Positions 39,772 through 48,941 of a stretch of DNA of 64,000 bases are shown here, in pieces. Source of the DNA: G963666705 sp963666705. GTDB taxonomy: Bacteria > Pseudomonadota > Alphaproteobacteria > CADEGL01. The notes below the pieces were generated by a model. It was not told the origin of the DNA, did no database searches, and saw only the letters and a list, made by a program, of their open reading frames with translations. Positions within the stretch are counted from its first letter, which is position 1; each line of letters opens with the position of its first letter. The position numbers and the translations under genes were made by a program. The DNA is taken from the NCBI GenBank assembly GCA_963666705.2, contig CAXXKO010000004.1, forward strand, positions 62,001 through 126,000. Reading direction: 5' to 3'.

Positions 39772-40920
39772 TCAGGCCAGCTCGCTCGTGGCCGCCGCCG
39801 GCCGGCGGGCGCGCCGCTCGCGCTCGCTCGCGGTGCGGAGCTGGCCGCAGGCGGCGAGGATGTCGCGGCCGCGGGGGGAGCGCACCGTGGCCACATAGCC
39901 GGCGTCGTTGACGATGCGCGCGAAGCGCTCGATCGTCGCGTCCGCCGAGCACCCGTAGGGCGCGCCGGGCCAGGGGTTGAAGGGGATCAGGTTGACCTTG
40001 GAGGGGATGCCGCGCAGGAGGCGCGCGAGCTCCCGCGCGTCCGACGGCGAATCGTTGACGCCGTCGAGCATGACGTATTCGAAGGTGATGCGCCGGGCGT
40101 TGCGCGCACCCGGGTAGTGGCGGCAGGCATCGAGGAGCTGGGCGATGGGGTATTTTCGGTTCAGCGGCACGATCTCGTCGCGCAGCGCGTCCGTGACGGC
40201 ATGGAGGGAGACCGCGAGGTTGACCCCCAGCTCCGCCCCGCAGCGCTCCATCATCGGCACCACGCCCGCGGTCGAGAGGGTGACCCGGCGGCGCGAGATG
40301 GTGAGGCCCGCCGGGTCCATCACGGTGTGGAGGGCCTCCGCCACGCTCTCGAAATTATAGAGCGGCTCGCCCATGCCCATCATGACGATGTTGGTGATGC
40401 GCCGCTCGCCCGGCGGCGCCCGCCATTCGTCGAGCGCGTCGCGCGCCACCATCACCTGGGCGACGATCTCGGACGCCTCGAGGTTGCGCACCAGGCGCTG
40501 GGTGCCCGTATAGCAGAAGCTGCAGTTGAGGGTGCAGCCGACCTGGGAGGAGACGCAGAGCGTGCCGCGGTCGGGCTCCGGGATGTAGACGGCCTCGACC
40601 TCCTTGCCGTCGGCGAGCCGGACGAGCCATTTGCGCGTACCGTCCGACGAGCGCTCGTCGGCCGCCACCTCGGGGCGCTCCAGCGTGTAGTGGCGTGCCA
40701 GCTCCTCCCGGAAGATCCGCGAGAGGCTCGTCATCTCGTCGAAGGACCGGGCGCCGCGGGCATAGACCCAGGACCAGAGCTGGTTGGCCCGGAAGGGCTT
40801 CGCCCCCAAGCGCGCCATCTCCCCTTCGAACGCGGCCCGGCCGAGGCCGGCGAAGCTCGGCGGGGCCGGCGCGTCGGGCAGGGACGAATGGGTGGCCGGG
40901 TCGCTCACCTGAGGCCGCAT
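39772..40920 (-). CDS. rlmN: 23S rRNA (adenine2503-C2) methyltransferase
   Basis: A 382-residue radical SAM methyltransferase that methylates C2 of 23S rRNA A2503 and some tRNAs. The cluster motif is CTLNCSFCYTG, SSQVGC lies just before it, and the methyl-carrying Cys is in DILAACGQL near the C-terminus. MMGMGEPLYNF is the conserved SAM-binding segment. The start at 40920 overlaps the end of the ialB-like gene by 16 bases. Proline- and alanine-rich ends lie outside the core. Confidence 0.95.
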   Translation of the reverse strand: MRPQVSDPATHSSLPDAPAPPSFAGLGRAAFEGEMARLGAKPFRANQLWSWVYARGARSFDEMTSLSRIFREELARHYTLERPEVAADERSSDGTRKWLVRLADGKEVEAVYIPEPDRGTLCVSSQVGCTLNCSFCYTGTQRLVRNLEASEIVAQVMVARDALDEWRAPPGERRITNIVMMGMGEPLYNFESVAEALHTVMDPAGLTISRRRVTLSTAGVVPMMERCGAELGVNLAVSLHAVTDALRDEIVPLNRKYPIAQLLDACRHYPGARNARRITFEYVMLDGVNDSPSDARELARLLRGIPSKVNLIPFNPWPGAPYGCSADATIERFARIVNDAGYVATVRSPRGRDILAACGQLRTASERERRARRPAAATSELA

Positions 40921-41441
40921 TCCTGGCTGATGGCGCGGTAGGCCGCCGTCACGCCGGTGAGGGAATAGGTGTCTGTGGTTAGGGTGCCGCGGCTCGAGGT
41001 CCCCTTGATGACCATAGCCCGCCCCTTGATCATAGCCTGGCGCAGCACCTTGTCGTCGTAGGCCCAGGCCGTGTCCAGCGTATCCTGGTGGGTGAAGAGC
41101 GCATAGCTCGCCCCACCGATCAGGACCTCGGCCTCGCTTCCCGTCTTATAGCTATAGCCCGCGATCACATAGACTTGGCCGAAGACCTGGTTGGCCGGGT
41201 GGTGCGTGACCATGACGTAGGTCTTGCCGCGCGCGGTGTAATTGCCCTCGGACTTCTTGGGCAGGCTTGCCATGTAACAGACCTTGGCGTCGCCCTGGCC
41301 GTCATGGAAGGCGTCCCAGTCGCCGAACGCGCCGATATAGGTCTCGGCCGCGGCCGAGGGCGTGCCCGCGAGCGCCGCGAGCGCGGCCGCGGCGGCCAGG
41401 GCACCAAAGAGCCGCCATGGATGCAAACGTCTTTCGGTCAT
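40905..41441 (-). CDS. IalB family protein (invasion-associated locus B)
   Basis: A 178-residue exported protein with a clear signal peptide (LFGALAAAAALAALAGTPSAAA, cleaved near residue 32). The IalB-type core has ETYIGAFGDWDAFH, KVCYMASLPKKSEGNY, a TYVMVTHHPANQVF block and YALFTHQDTLDTAWA. IalB proteins are common in free-living alphaproteobacteria; the Bartonella name does not imply pathogenicity. Its ATG overlaps the methyltransferase stop upstream (ATGA), so the three genes are probably co-transcribed. Confidence 0.88.
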   Translation of the reverse strand: MTERRLHPWRLFGALAAAAALAALAGTPSAAAETYIGAFGDWDAFHDGQGDAKVCYMASLPKKSEGNYTARGKTYVMVTHHPANQVFGQVYVIAGYSYKTGSEAEVLIGGASYALFTHQDTLDTAWAYDDKVLRQAMIKGRAMVIKGTSSRGTLTTDTYSLTGVTAAYRAISQECGLR

Positions 41442-42022
41442 TTCCGCTCCGACACTCCCTTGGTCTTCTCGGTCTTCTCCCGCCCATCGGCATCACCGCG
41501 CCGGCGCGTGGCGGGCGGGCCGAAGACATGTGGCGGCGGCGGCTCGGCGGGGCCGCCCGGCGTGAGCGGCCGGGCGCCGAACTTGCGCGAGCTCACCAGC
41601 CGGTCATACATCACGATCGCGCCGGCGACCGCAAGATTGACAGCGAATTTAGTCGGAATTTTGACGACCTCGCCACAGAGGGCGAGAATTTCGGGCGAGA
41701 GGCTGCCCCGCTCCCGCCCCAGGACATAGGCGGCGCAGCGCGGATGGCGGAAGCGCGGCAGCTCGATCGCGTCCTCCAGCAACTCGACGCCGATCAGCTC
41801 GCAACCGCTCGGCAGGCGCAGGGACGCCACGTCCTCGAAGGCGTGGAGGGGCAGATTCTCCGGCGTCTTGGACGTGTTGGCGATGCCGCCCTCGCGCTCG
41901 GAATAGTCTTCGGCGATGGTGAACACGAAGCTGGCCCCGAAGGCGTGGGCGGTGCGGAACAAGCTGCCCGCGTTCATCTGTTTCGAAAGGTTTTCGACGC
42001 CAATGCCGAAATAGCCGCGCAT
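41438..42022 (-). CDS. SpoU/TrmH family RNA methyltransferase
   Basis: A 194-residue knotted (SPOUT) methyltransferase. Motif 1 is NLSKQMNAGSLFRTAHAFGA, motif 2 is YVLGRERGSLSPEI and motif 3 is VKIPTKFAVNLAVAGAIVMYD. The RNA target is not clear; tRNA 2'-O-methylation is the usual role of close relatives. The ATG at 42022 fits the family start. A charged, low-complexity C-terminal tail (from about residue 150) follows the core. It is the first gene of the methyltransferase-ialB-rlmN unit. Confidence 0.88.
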   Translation of the reverse strand: MRGYFGIGVENLSKQMNAGSLFRTAHAFGASFVFTIAEDYSEREGGIANTSKTPENLPLHAFEDVASLRLPSGCELIGVELLEDAIELPRFRHPRCAAYVLGRERGSLSPEILALCGEVVKIPTKFAVNLAVAGAIVMYDRLVSSRKFGARPLTPGGPAEPPPPHVFGPPATRRRGDADGREKTEKTKGVSERK

Positions 42023-42150
42023 GAGCCGGAACTTGCCTAGCCGGACGGCCCAAGGCAAGGTGTTTCGCCGTTCCCCCAACCGCCATACCCGACGACAGTA
42101 CAATCACGCCTTCCGCCAACCCGGTCCTCATCGAGCTCACCCGCGGCGAC

Positions 42151-43119
42151 ATGGTCGAGAGCGGCCATCGCGGTGCCGCCGCGGTCGTGGGTGCCGACGG
42201 GCGGATCGTGGCGGCTTGGGGCGACATCGCGCGGCCGGTCTATCCGCGCTCGGCCGTCAAGCCGTTGCAGGCGCTGGCGCTCATCGAGACCGGTGCCGCC
42301 GATGCTTTCGCGGTGGGCGGGGCCGAGATCGCGCTCGCCTGCGCTTCCCACAATGGCGAGCGCACCCATGTCGAGGCGGTCGCCGCCTGGCTCGGGCGCA
42401 TGGGGCTCGGCGAATCCGATCTCGAATGCGGCCCCCACGCGCCCCTGGGCCCGGCGGCGCGGGCCGGCCTGCTTCGCGCCGATGCGCCCTTCGGCCGCCT
42501 CCACAACAACTGCTCGGGCAAGCATGCCGCCATGCTCGCGACCGCCCGCCACATGGGCGAGCCGACGGCGGGATACATCCAGCCCGACCATCCGGTGCAG
42601 CGCCGCGTCCGGGCGCTGCAGGCGGAAATGGGCGGCGCTGGCCTCGTCGACGCGCCCTCGGGAACCGACGGTTGCGGCATCCCTACCCTCGGCCTGCCGC
42701 TCGCGGCCCTCGCGCGCGCCATGGCGCGCCTCGTGGCGCCGGACGGCCTCGCGCCCGCGCGTGCGGCCGCGGCCCGGCGCGTCGTTGCCGCCATGACGGC
42801 CCACCCCCACATGGTGGCCGGCCGGGACCGGTTCTGCGCCCGGGTGCTGGCGGCGGGTGGCGGCGCCGTCCTCGTCAAGACGGGGGCGGAGGGCGTCTAC
42901 ACGGCGGCCCTGCCGGGCGCGGGCCTCGGCATCGCGCTCAAGATCGACGACGGGGCCGTGCGCGCGGCCGAAGCCGCCATCGCCGTCCTGCTACAGCGCT
43001 TCGGCGCCCTCGAGGGCCAGGTGCGCACGGTGCTCGCGGGCTACGCCCATGCCGTCCAGCGCAACTGGGGCGGGACCGAGACCGGTGTCCTCCGCCCGGC
43101 CGAGGGCTGGCCCGGATGA
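42151..43119 (+). CDS. L-asparaginase (Rhizobium etli AnsA/thermolabile type)
   Basis: A 322-residue asparaginase of the family distinct from the E. coli-type enzymes. Signature blocks are RPVYPRSAVKPLQALALIETG, CASHNGERTHVEAV, NNCSGKHAAML and PSGTDGCGIPTLGLPL, the last with the conserved Cys and Asp. Homology seems to begin before the first ATG: the in-frame codons upstream read SANPVLIELTRGD, a usual family N-terminus. No ATG, GTG or TTG precedes them, so the true start may be a rare codon or the N-terminus may be shortened. Confidence 0.88.
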   Translation: MVESGHRGAAAVVGADGRIVAAWGDIARPVYPRSAVKPLQALALIETGAADAFAVGGAEIALACASHNGERTHVEAVAAWLGRMGLGESDLECGPHAPLGPAARAGLLRADAPFGRLHNNCSGKHAAMLATARHMGEPTAGYIQPDHPVQRRVRALQAEMGGAGLVDAPSGTDGCGIPTLGLPLAALARAMARLVAPDGLAPARAAAARRVVAAMTAHPHMVAGRDRFCARVLAAGGGAVLVKTGAEGVYTAALPGAGLGIALKIDDGAVRAAEAAIAVLLQRFGALEGQVRTVLAGYAHAVQRNWGGTETGVLRPAEGWPG

Positions 43120-43189
43120 AGGCGACGACCTATAGTTCCGCCACCTCGCCGCGGGGTGCGCCCGCGGCCGCCCATGGGCCGGAGCCGGC

Positions 43190-43897
43190 ATGGCACGCAG
43201 GCGCAATTTCCTGGTCGTCGGGGCCACCACAAGCATCGGCGGCCCGGTCGTCGCCCGCCTCGCCCGCAACGGCGACCGGGTGCTCGCGACCTATCATACG
43301 CGCGCCCCGACGGCGGCCTCGGCGAACGTGGTGCCGGCGCGCCTCGACCTCTCGGACGATGCCGATCTCGCGCGTTTCGCCGGCGAGGCGGTGCCCGGCT
43401 TCGGCGCGCTCGACGCGGCCGTGTTCCTCACCGGCATCCTGCCGGGGGACCGCCTCGCGGACTATACGCCCGCCGACATCGACCGCGTCATGACCGTGAA
43501 CTTCACGGGCCAGGCCAAGCTCCTGCGCCTGCTCCTGCCCGCCTTCGTGGAGGGCGCGCTGGTCCTCATGATGTCTTCCATCTCGGCCCAGCGGGGCAGC
43601 TACGACCCCATCTACGCGGCCTCGAAGGGTGCCTTGCTCTCCTTCGTGAAGGCGCTCGCCGCCTGGCACGCCCCCGCTATCCGGGTGAACGCCATAGCAC
43701 CCGCGCTGATCGCGGATTCGACCATGTACCGGGAGATGGCGCCCGAGCGCCGCGCCCACCACCTGGCCCAGACCCCCATGGGCCGGCTCCTCGACCCGGC
43801 CGACCTCGCCGCGGCGATCGCCGACCTCTGCCAGGGCCACTGGTCGCACCTGAACGGTGCCTGCATCGATCTCAATGGCGGCCAATATGTCCGCTGA
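43190..43897 (+). CDS. SDR family oxidoreductase
   Basis: A 235-residue short-chain dehydrogenase. The N-terminal VVGATTSIGGPVVARLAR is a variant of the glycine motif. Ser in MMSSISAQRG and the Tyr and Lys in YAASKGALLSF make the catalytic set. APALIADSTM and LNGACIDLNGGQYV are standard C-terminal features. The Rossmann motif GATTSIG is slightly unusual (Thr and Ser before IG). It overlaps the following FAD enzyme by 11 bases, so the two probably work on the same metabolite. Confidence 0.86.
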   Translation: MARRRNFLVVGATTSIGGPVVARLARNGDRVLATYHTRAPTAASANVVPARLDLSDDADLARFAGEAVPGFGALDAAVFLTGILPGDRLADYTPADIDRVMTVNFTGQAKLLRLLLPAFVEGALVLMMSSISAQRGSYDPIYAASKGALLSFVKALAAWHAPAIRVNAIAPALIADSTMYREMAPERRAHHLAQTPMGRLLDPADLAAAIADLCQGHWSHLNGACIDLNGGQYVR

Positions 43898-45032
43898 GGG
43901 GCGTGCGGCCGTCATCGGCGCCGGCATCTTCGGCTGCGCCGTGGCCCTCGAGCTGGCCCGCGCGGGCTTCGCCGTCTCTCTGTTCGAGCGCCGGCCGGAG
44001 ATTCTGACGGGGGCCACGCGCAACAACCTGAACCGCGTCCATCTCGGCTTCCACTACCCGCGCCACCTGGGGACGGCGCGGCAGAGCGCCGCTGGCTACC
44101 AGCCCTTCGTGGAGAGCTTCGGGGACGCCGTCCTGGGGGGCTTCCCCAACGCCTATTTCGTGGCGGACGAGGGCTCCCTCACCGCGCCCGCGGACTACCT
44201 CGCCTTCTGCCGACGGCTCGGCGTGCCCTTCGAGGTCATCGAGCCCGGCACTTTCGAGGTGGCGGTGCGTGGGTGCGAAGCGGGTATCCGCTGCGCCGAG
44301 CCGGTCTACGACCCGGACCGTCTCGCCCGCCTGCTCGGCGCGCGTATTGCCGACGAACCCGCGCTGACCCTCGTCCGGGGCGCACCGATCGCCGCCATCG
44401 AGCCTCGGGGCGACGGCCACGGCCTGCGCCTCGCCGACGGCGCCGAGGCGGGGCGCTTCGACGCCGTGGTCAATTGCGGCTATGCCGATATCAACCGCCT
44501 GACCGGCCAGCTCGGCCTGCCGCTCACGGCACAGCAGTTCGAGTACACGGTGGTCGCCGTCATCGAGGCCGACCTGTCGCGCTTGGGCTTCGCCGTCATG
44601 GACGGGCCGTTCTCGAGCCTGTTGCCCGATGGGGCCAGTGGCCGCTTCCTGCTCTACGACGTCGAGCATTCCGTGGTCGCGCGCATGGTCGACACGGTGC
44701 CGGACGCGGCCTGGTGGGAGCCGCGCGAGGCGCCGTTCGCGGCCGTGGACCGGGAGGCGCACTTCGCGCGAATGCGGGTCGGGGCGGCGCGGTTCGTGCC
44801 GGCCCTCGGCCGGGCGCGGCTCGTGCGCTTTCTCGAAGGGCCGCGCATGGTCCTGGCCGGCCACGACGACGATGACGCGCGGCCCTCGCAGGTGCGCGAC
44901 TACGGAGGCGGCTACCTGACCGTATTCTCCGGCAAGGTGGACCATGCGGTGACCGTGGCCGCCGAGGTGCGCGAGCGCCTGCTCGCCCCGCGCGCCACGG
45001 ACTCCGCCGCCGGCGCCAACGCCAACGTCTGA
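43887..45032 (+). CDS. FAD-dependent oxidoreductase (DAO family)
   Basis: A 381-residue flavoprotein with an N-terminal dinucleotide-binding motif, VIGAGIFGCAVALELARAGF, and an acidic end LFERRPEI. The NLNRVHLGFHYPRH block and the C-terminal RDYGGGYLTVFSGKVDHAVT resemble D-amino-acid oxidase-like dehydrogenases. Many relatives occur in sugar-nucleotide and surface-polysaccharide clusters. Here its partners are an SDR and a quinone-oxidoreductase-like gene. The ATG at 43887 is preferred over one at 43875 because it is nearer the family start. The substrate is unknown. Confidence 0.82.
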   Translation: MSAEGRAAVIGAGIFGCAVALELARAGFAVSLFERRPEILTGATRNNLNRVHLGFHYPRHLGTARQSAAGYQPFVESFGDAVLGGFPNAYFVADEGSLTAPADYLAFCRRLGVPFEVIEPGTFEVAVRGCEAGIRCAEPVYDPDRLARLLGARIADEPALTLVRGAPIAAIEPRGDGHGLRLADGAEAGRFDAVVNCGYADINRLTGQLGLPLTAQQFEYTVVAVIEADLSRLGFAVMDGPFSSLLPDGASGRFLLYDVEHSVVARMVDTVPDAAWWEPREAPFAAVDREAHFARMRVGAARFVPALGRARLVRFLEGPRMVLAGHDDDDARPSQVRDYGGGYLTVFSGKVDHAVTVAAEVRERLLAPRATDSAAGANANV

Positions 45033-45045
45033 GAGAGGAGAGAGC

Positions 45046-46029
45046 ATGCGAGCCGTATTGTGCAAGGACGCCAGCGGGCACGACGCGCTCACGGTCGAGG
45101 ATGTGCCGGCCCCGGCCATGGTCGCCGGCGGGGTGCGCATCGCGATCCACGCCGCCGGCCTCAACTTCGCCGATACGCTGATGGTCGCGGGGCAATATCA
45201 GGAGAAACCCGAGCTGCCCTTCATCCCCGGCCTCGAGGCGGCTGGCGAGGTGATCGAGGTCGCCGATGGCGTCGAGACCTGCAAGCCCGGCGACCGGGTG
45301 ATCGCGACCATGGATCACGGCGCCTTCGCCGAGGAGGCGATCGCGGAGGCGGGCAACGTCTTCGTCATTCCCGATGCGATGGATTACGAGGCCGCCGCCG
45401 GCTTCATCGTCACCTACGGCACCTCGCACGTGGGCTTGCGCCGCCGGGCCAACCTCCAGGCCGGTGAGACCCTGCTGGTCCACGCCGCCGCCGGCGGCGT
45501 CGGCCTGACGGCGGTCGAGATCGGCAAGGTGCTGGGCGCCACCGTCATCGCCACCGCGGGCGGGCCGGAGAAGCTCGAGGTCGCGCGCTCGCGCGGCGCC
45601 GACCACCTGATCGACTACCGCACGGCCGACATCCGCGCCGAGGTGCGCGCGCTGACCGAGGGCCAGGGTGCCGACGTCATCTACGATCCCGTCGGCGGCG
45701 ACGTGTTCGACGCCTCCCTCCGCAGCCTCGCCTGGGAAGGGCGCCTCCTCGTCGTCGGCTTCGCCAGCGGGCGCATCCCCAGCGCCCCGGCCAACTACCT
45801 CCTGGTCAAGAACTGCTCCGTCGTCGGCCTCTTCTGGGGCGCCTACCGCAAGCGCAACCCGGCCGTCGTCCGGGATTCGGCGGCCGAGCTCCTGCGCTGG
45901 TTCGACGAGGGCAGGCTCCGGCCCCACGCCTCGCACAAGTTCGACATCGCCGAGGCGGCCGAGGCCATGCGCACCATGCTGGGCCGCAAGTCGACCGGCA
46001 AGGTGGTGCTCACCACCGGGCGCGGCTAG
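45046..46029 (+). CDS. NADPH:quinone oxidoreductase family protein
   Basis: A 327-residue zinc-free MDR enzyme of the quinone-oxidoreductase group. LPFIPGLEAAGEVIEVADGV is the GroES-domain signature and LLVHAAAGGVGLTAVEIGKVLGATVIATAG is the NADPH-binding motif. GADHLIDYR and GQGADVIYDPVGGDVFDASL follow. The gene is 13 bases after the FAD enzyme, with AGAGAGGAGAG before its ATG, so it belongs to the same unit. Reduction of quinones or enones is the general activity. Confidence 0.92.
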   Translation: MRAVLCKDASGHDALTVEDVPAPAMVAGGVRIAIHAAGLNFADTLMVAGQYQEKPELPFIPGLEAAGEVIEVADGVETCKPGDRVIATMDHGAFAEEAIAEAGNVFVIPDAMDYEAAAGFIVTYGTSHVGLRRRANLQAGETLLVHAAAGGVGLTAVEIGKVLGATVIATAGGPEKLEVARSRGADHLIDYRTADIRAEVRALTEGQGADVIYDPVGGDVFDASLRSLAWEGRLLVVGFASGRIPSAPANYLLVKNCSVVGLFWGAYRKRNPAVVRDSAAELLRWFDEGRLRPHASHKFDIAEAAEAMRTMLGRKSTGKVVLTTGRG

Positions 46030-46044
46030 GCGCCCGGCGGCGCG

Positions 46045-48543
46045 TTGGCCCCCAGGCCCGACCCGCGGTCGCTCGCCGCCGCCTTCGAGGAGGCCGTCGC
46101 CTTCCACCGCGCGGGCCGGCTCCGGGAGGCCGCCGCCGGGTACCAGGCGGTGCTTGCCGCCGATCCGAGCCATCCCGAGGCGCTCCATCGCCTCGGCCTG
46201 GTGGCCCTCCAGGCGGGCGACGCGGCGGCGGCCATCGACCTCATCGGGCGGGCGGTGCGCGCCCGGGGCGACGCGCCGGCCTATCACCTGAGCCTTGGCG
46301 AGGCCCACCGTCAGGCCGGCGACCTCGCGGCCGCGGGCGAATGGTACGAACGCGCGCACGCGCTCGATCCCGGCAACCCGGGCGCCCTCAACAACCTGGG
46401 CAATCTGCGCATGGCCGAGGGCCGGCCGGACGCGGCGCTGCCTCATTACGAGGCGCTCGTGAAGCTGCGCCCGGACTGGGCCGACGGCCACTACAACCTG
46501 GCCAACGCGCTGCGCGCCACGGCGCGGCCCCAGGAGGCGGTCGCGGGCTACCGCCAGGCCCTGGCGCTCGCACCCGGCCATCCCGGGGCCCTCGTCAACC
46601 TCGGCCAGACCCTGGTCGAGACGGGGGCGGCCGGGGAGGCGGTGCCCCTCATCCGCGAGGCCCTCGTCGCGGCGCCCGCATTGCCCGAGGCGCACTACGC
46701 CCTCGGCGACGCCCTGCGCGTCCAGGGCGACCTCGCCGGGGCGGTGGAGAGCTACCGCCAGGCGCTCCACCACCGCCCGGATTTCCTCGAGGCGATCTTC
46801 AACCTGGGTGCTGCGCTCCAGGAGGCGGGCGAATACGGGCAAGCCGAATCCTGCTACCGCCGGGTTCTGGGCCTCGACCCCGGCCACGCCCGCGCCCACA
46901 ACAACCTGGGCGCCGTGCTCGCCGAGCAGACCCGGCACGACGAGGCGATTCAGGCCTACGAGCGGGCCGTCGCCCTCGACCCGGGCGACGCGGAGGCCCA
47001 GGCCAACCTCGGCAATGCGTTTCTCGAGCAGGGCCGTATCGAGGAGGCGGCGGCGCGCTACCGCCGGTCGCTGGATATCGCACCCGACGACGGGGTCGAA
47101 ATCAAGCTGGCGACCCTGCTGCCGGTGATCCCCATGGACGAGGCCGAGATCGCCGCGGCTCGGGCGCGCTACGAAGAGGGCCTCGACCGCCTCATCGCCA
47201 AAGGCCCGCGGCTCACCGATCCCGTGAAGGAGATCGGCAAGACGAGCTTCTACCTCACCTATCACGGCCTCGACGACCGCGCCCTCCAGCGCAAGCAGGC
47301 CACGCTTTACGCCCGCGCCTGTCCTGAATTGCTCTACGAGGCGCCCCACATCGCGGGCTGGCGCGGCGCCGAGGGGCGCATTCGCGTCGGCTTCGTCTCG
47401 CGCTTCCTGCGCGACCATACCATCGGCCGCTTCATGCAGGGGGTGATCGGCCGGCTCGACCGGTCGCGCTTCCACGTCACGGTGTTCTTCTATCCCCAGC
47501 CCATGGACGCGCTCGCGGGCGCCCTGGCGGAAGGTGCTGACGAGGCCGTCATGCTGCCGCCCGAGCTTTCCGCGGTGCGCGAGCGTATCGCCCAAGCCCG
47601 GCTCGACGCGCTCCACTTCGCCGATATCGGCATGGAGCCCGCCTCCTACTTCCTCGGCTTCGCCCGCCTGGCCCCCGTGCAGTGCGTCTTCTGGGGCCAC
47701 CCCGAGACCACCGGCCTCGCCAACATGGACTACTTCCTCTCAGGCGCCACCCTCGAGGTCGAAACAGCGGACGAGCATTATTCCGAGGCCCTCGTCCGCC
47801 TGCCCACCTACAACACCTGCTACGCTCGTCCCGTGCCGGCCGACCCTTTGCCGACGCGGGCCGGCCTCGGCCTGCCCGAAGACGGCACCCTCTATATCTG
47901 CCCCCAGAGCCTGTTCAAGTTCCATCCCACCTTCGATGCCCTGCTGCGGGCGGTGCTCGAGGGCGACGGGAGCGGCACCCTCGCGCTCCTGGGCGGCACC
48001 AACCCCCATTGGACGGGCCTCCTCGCGGATCGCCTCCGCCGCACCATGGGTGCCGTCTTCGAGCGCGTCCGCTTCCTGGAGCGCCTGAGCCATACGGAGT
48101 TCCTCGGCCTCCTGGCCATCGCCGACGTGATGCTGGATACGACCGTCTTCTCGGGTGCGAACTCGACCCTCGAGGGGCTCGCCATGGGCACCCCCGTCGT
48201 CACCCTGCCGAGCCAGTTCCTGCGCGGCCGCCTGAGCTACGGCTGTTACGAGAAGATGGGCATGATGGACCTGGTGGCGAAGGACGAGGCGGGGTACGTG
48301 AGAATCGCGCTCCGCCTCGGCACCGATCCCGGCTACCGCGCGGCCATGCGCGCCCGCATCCTCGCCGAGAGCCATGTCCTCTACGACGACGACCGCCCGG
48401 TGCGCGAGCTCGAGGGTTTCCTCGCCGCCGCCGTTGCTAGGCGCGGTGAAGGTAAAGGAGCAGGTCGAGGGACGGCGGCGGCACGTCGGTCTGGCTCAGC
48501 ATGTCGTGGGCCTGGCCGCGATGGTGGGTCTGGTGGTTCATGA
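46045..48543 (+). CDS. TPR protein with O-GlcNAc-transferase-like glycosyltransferase domain
   Basis: A predicted 832-residue protein. Residues about 10-350 form nine or more tetratricopeptide repeats (ALNNLGNLRMAEGRPDAALP and similar). Residues about 430-790 form a GT41 (OGT/SPINDLY-type) domain with RIRVGFVSRFLRDHTIGRF, APVQCVFWGHPETTGL and DTTVFSGANSTLEGLAMGTP. It probably glycosylates proteins. The first usable start is a TTG at 46045 with no clear ribosome site, so the start is uncertain. The last 35 or so residues are low-complexity and overlap the DinB gene on the other strand by 107 bases. Confidence 0.85.
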   Translation: MAPRPDPRSLAAAFEEAVAFHRAGRLREAAAGYQAVLAADPSHPEALHRLGLVALQAGDAAAAIDLIGRAVRARGDAPAYHLSLGEAHRQAGDLAAAGEWYERAHALDPGNPGALNNLGNLRMAEGRPDAALPHYEALVKLRPDWADGHYNLANALRATARPQEAVAGYRQALALAPGHPGALVNLGQTLVETGAAGEAVPLIREALVAAPALPEAHYALGDALRVQGDLAGAVESYRQALHHRPDFLEAIFNLGAALQEAGEYGQAESCYRRVLGLDPGHARAHNNLGAVLAEQTRHDEAIQAYERAVALDPGDAEAQANLGNAFLEQGRIEEAAARYRRSLDIAPDDGVEIKLATLLPVIPMDEAEIAAARARYEEGLDRLIAKGPRLTDPVKEIGKTSFYLTYHGLDDRALQRKQATLYARACPELLYEAPHIAGWRGAEGRIRVGFVSRFLRDHTIGRFMQGVIGRLDRSRFHVTVFFYPQPMDALAGALAEGADEAVMLPPELSAVRERIAQARLDALHFADIGMEPASYFLGFARLAPVQCVFWGHPETTGLANMDYFLSGATLEVETADEHYSEALVRLPTYNTCYARPVPADPLPTRAGLGLPEDGTLYICPQSLFKFHPTFDALLRAVLEGDGSGTLALLGGTNPHWTGLLADRLRRTMGAVFERVRFLERLSHTEFLGLLAIADVMLDTTVFSGANSTLEGLAMGTPVVTLPSQFLRGRLSYGCYEKMGMMDLVAKDEAGYVRIALRLGTDPGYRAAMRARILAESHVLYDDDRPVRELEGFLAAAVARRGEGKGAGRGTAAARRSGSACRGPGRDGGSGGS

Positions 48544-48931
48544 GATGCCCGAGGACTTGGCCGAGCGGCAGCCGCCCCGGGCCCATGGATATGGTGGTAT
48601 AGGCAAAATCCTCGGCCAGGCGGGAATCGTCGAGCCCGTCGGCGAGGGCGATGATGCGCGCGTCCTCGGCCTCCCGCGCGCGCCGCAAGGCGGCGAATTC
48701 CTGGTAAAGGATCTGGTCGAGCCCGGTGATGCCGTGCTCGGTGCCCTCGATGCGCCCGAGCCAGATGCGGTCCCCCAACAGCAGGTGATTGAGGGTGCCA
48801 TGGATCGAGCCGAAGAAGGACTGCCGCGGCTTGCGGTATTCAGCGTCGGGTAGGGCCGCGCAGGCGTCGTAGAGGCGCTCGTTGGCCCATTGGTTGTAGT
48901 GCGTGAGGGTGCGCAGATATCGGGCGTCCAT
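48437..48931 (-). CDS. DinB family protein (tandem copy 1)
   Basis: A 164-residue four-helix-bundle protein of the DinB/DUF664 type. Metal-binding histidines are in HGTLNHLLLGDRIWL and HLMNHQTHHRGQAHDML, and HYNQWANERLYDACAAL opens the protein. The family is related to thiol-dependent transferases, such as mycothiol and bacillithiol enzymes, but no substrate is known here. A paralogue lies 10 bases upstream. It converges on, and overlaps, the TPR glycosyltransferase gene. Confidence 0.92.
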   Translation of the reverse strand: MDARYLRTLTHYNQWANERLYDACAALPDAEYRKPRQSFFGSIHGTLNHLLLGDRIWLGRIEGTEHGITGLDQILYQEFAALRRAREAEDARIIALADGLDDSRLAEDFAYTTISMGPGRLPLGQVLGHLMNHQTHHRGQAHDMLSQTDVPPPSLDLLLYLHRA

Positions 48932-48941
48932 GGCGGGCTCC

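Noticed and set aside
44596..47700. A 1034-codon open frame on the minus strand
   Set aside because: It is antisense to the FAD oxidoreductase, quinone oxidoreductase and TPR protein genes, which have clear family motifs. It shows no motifs of its own.
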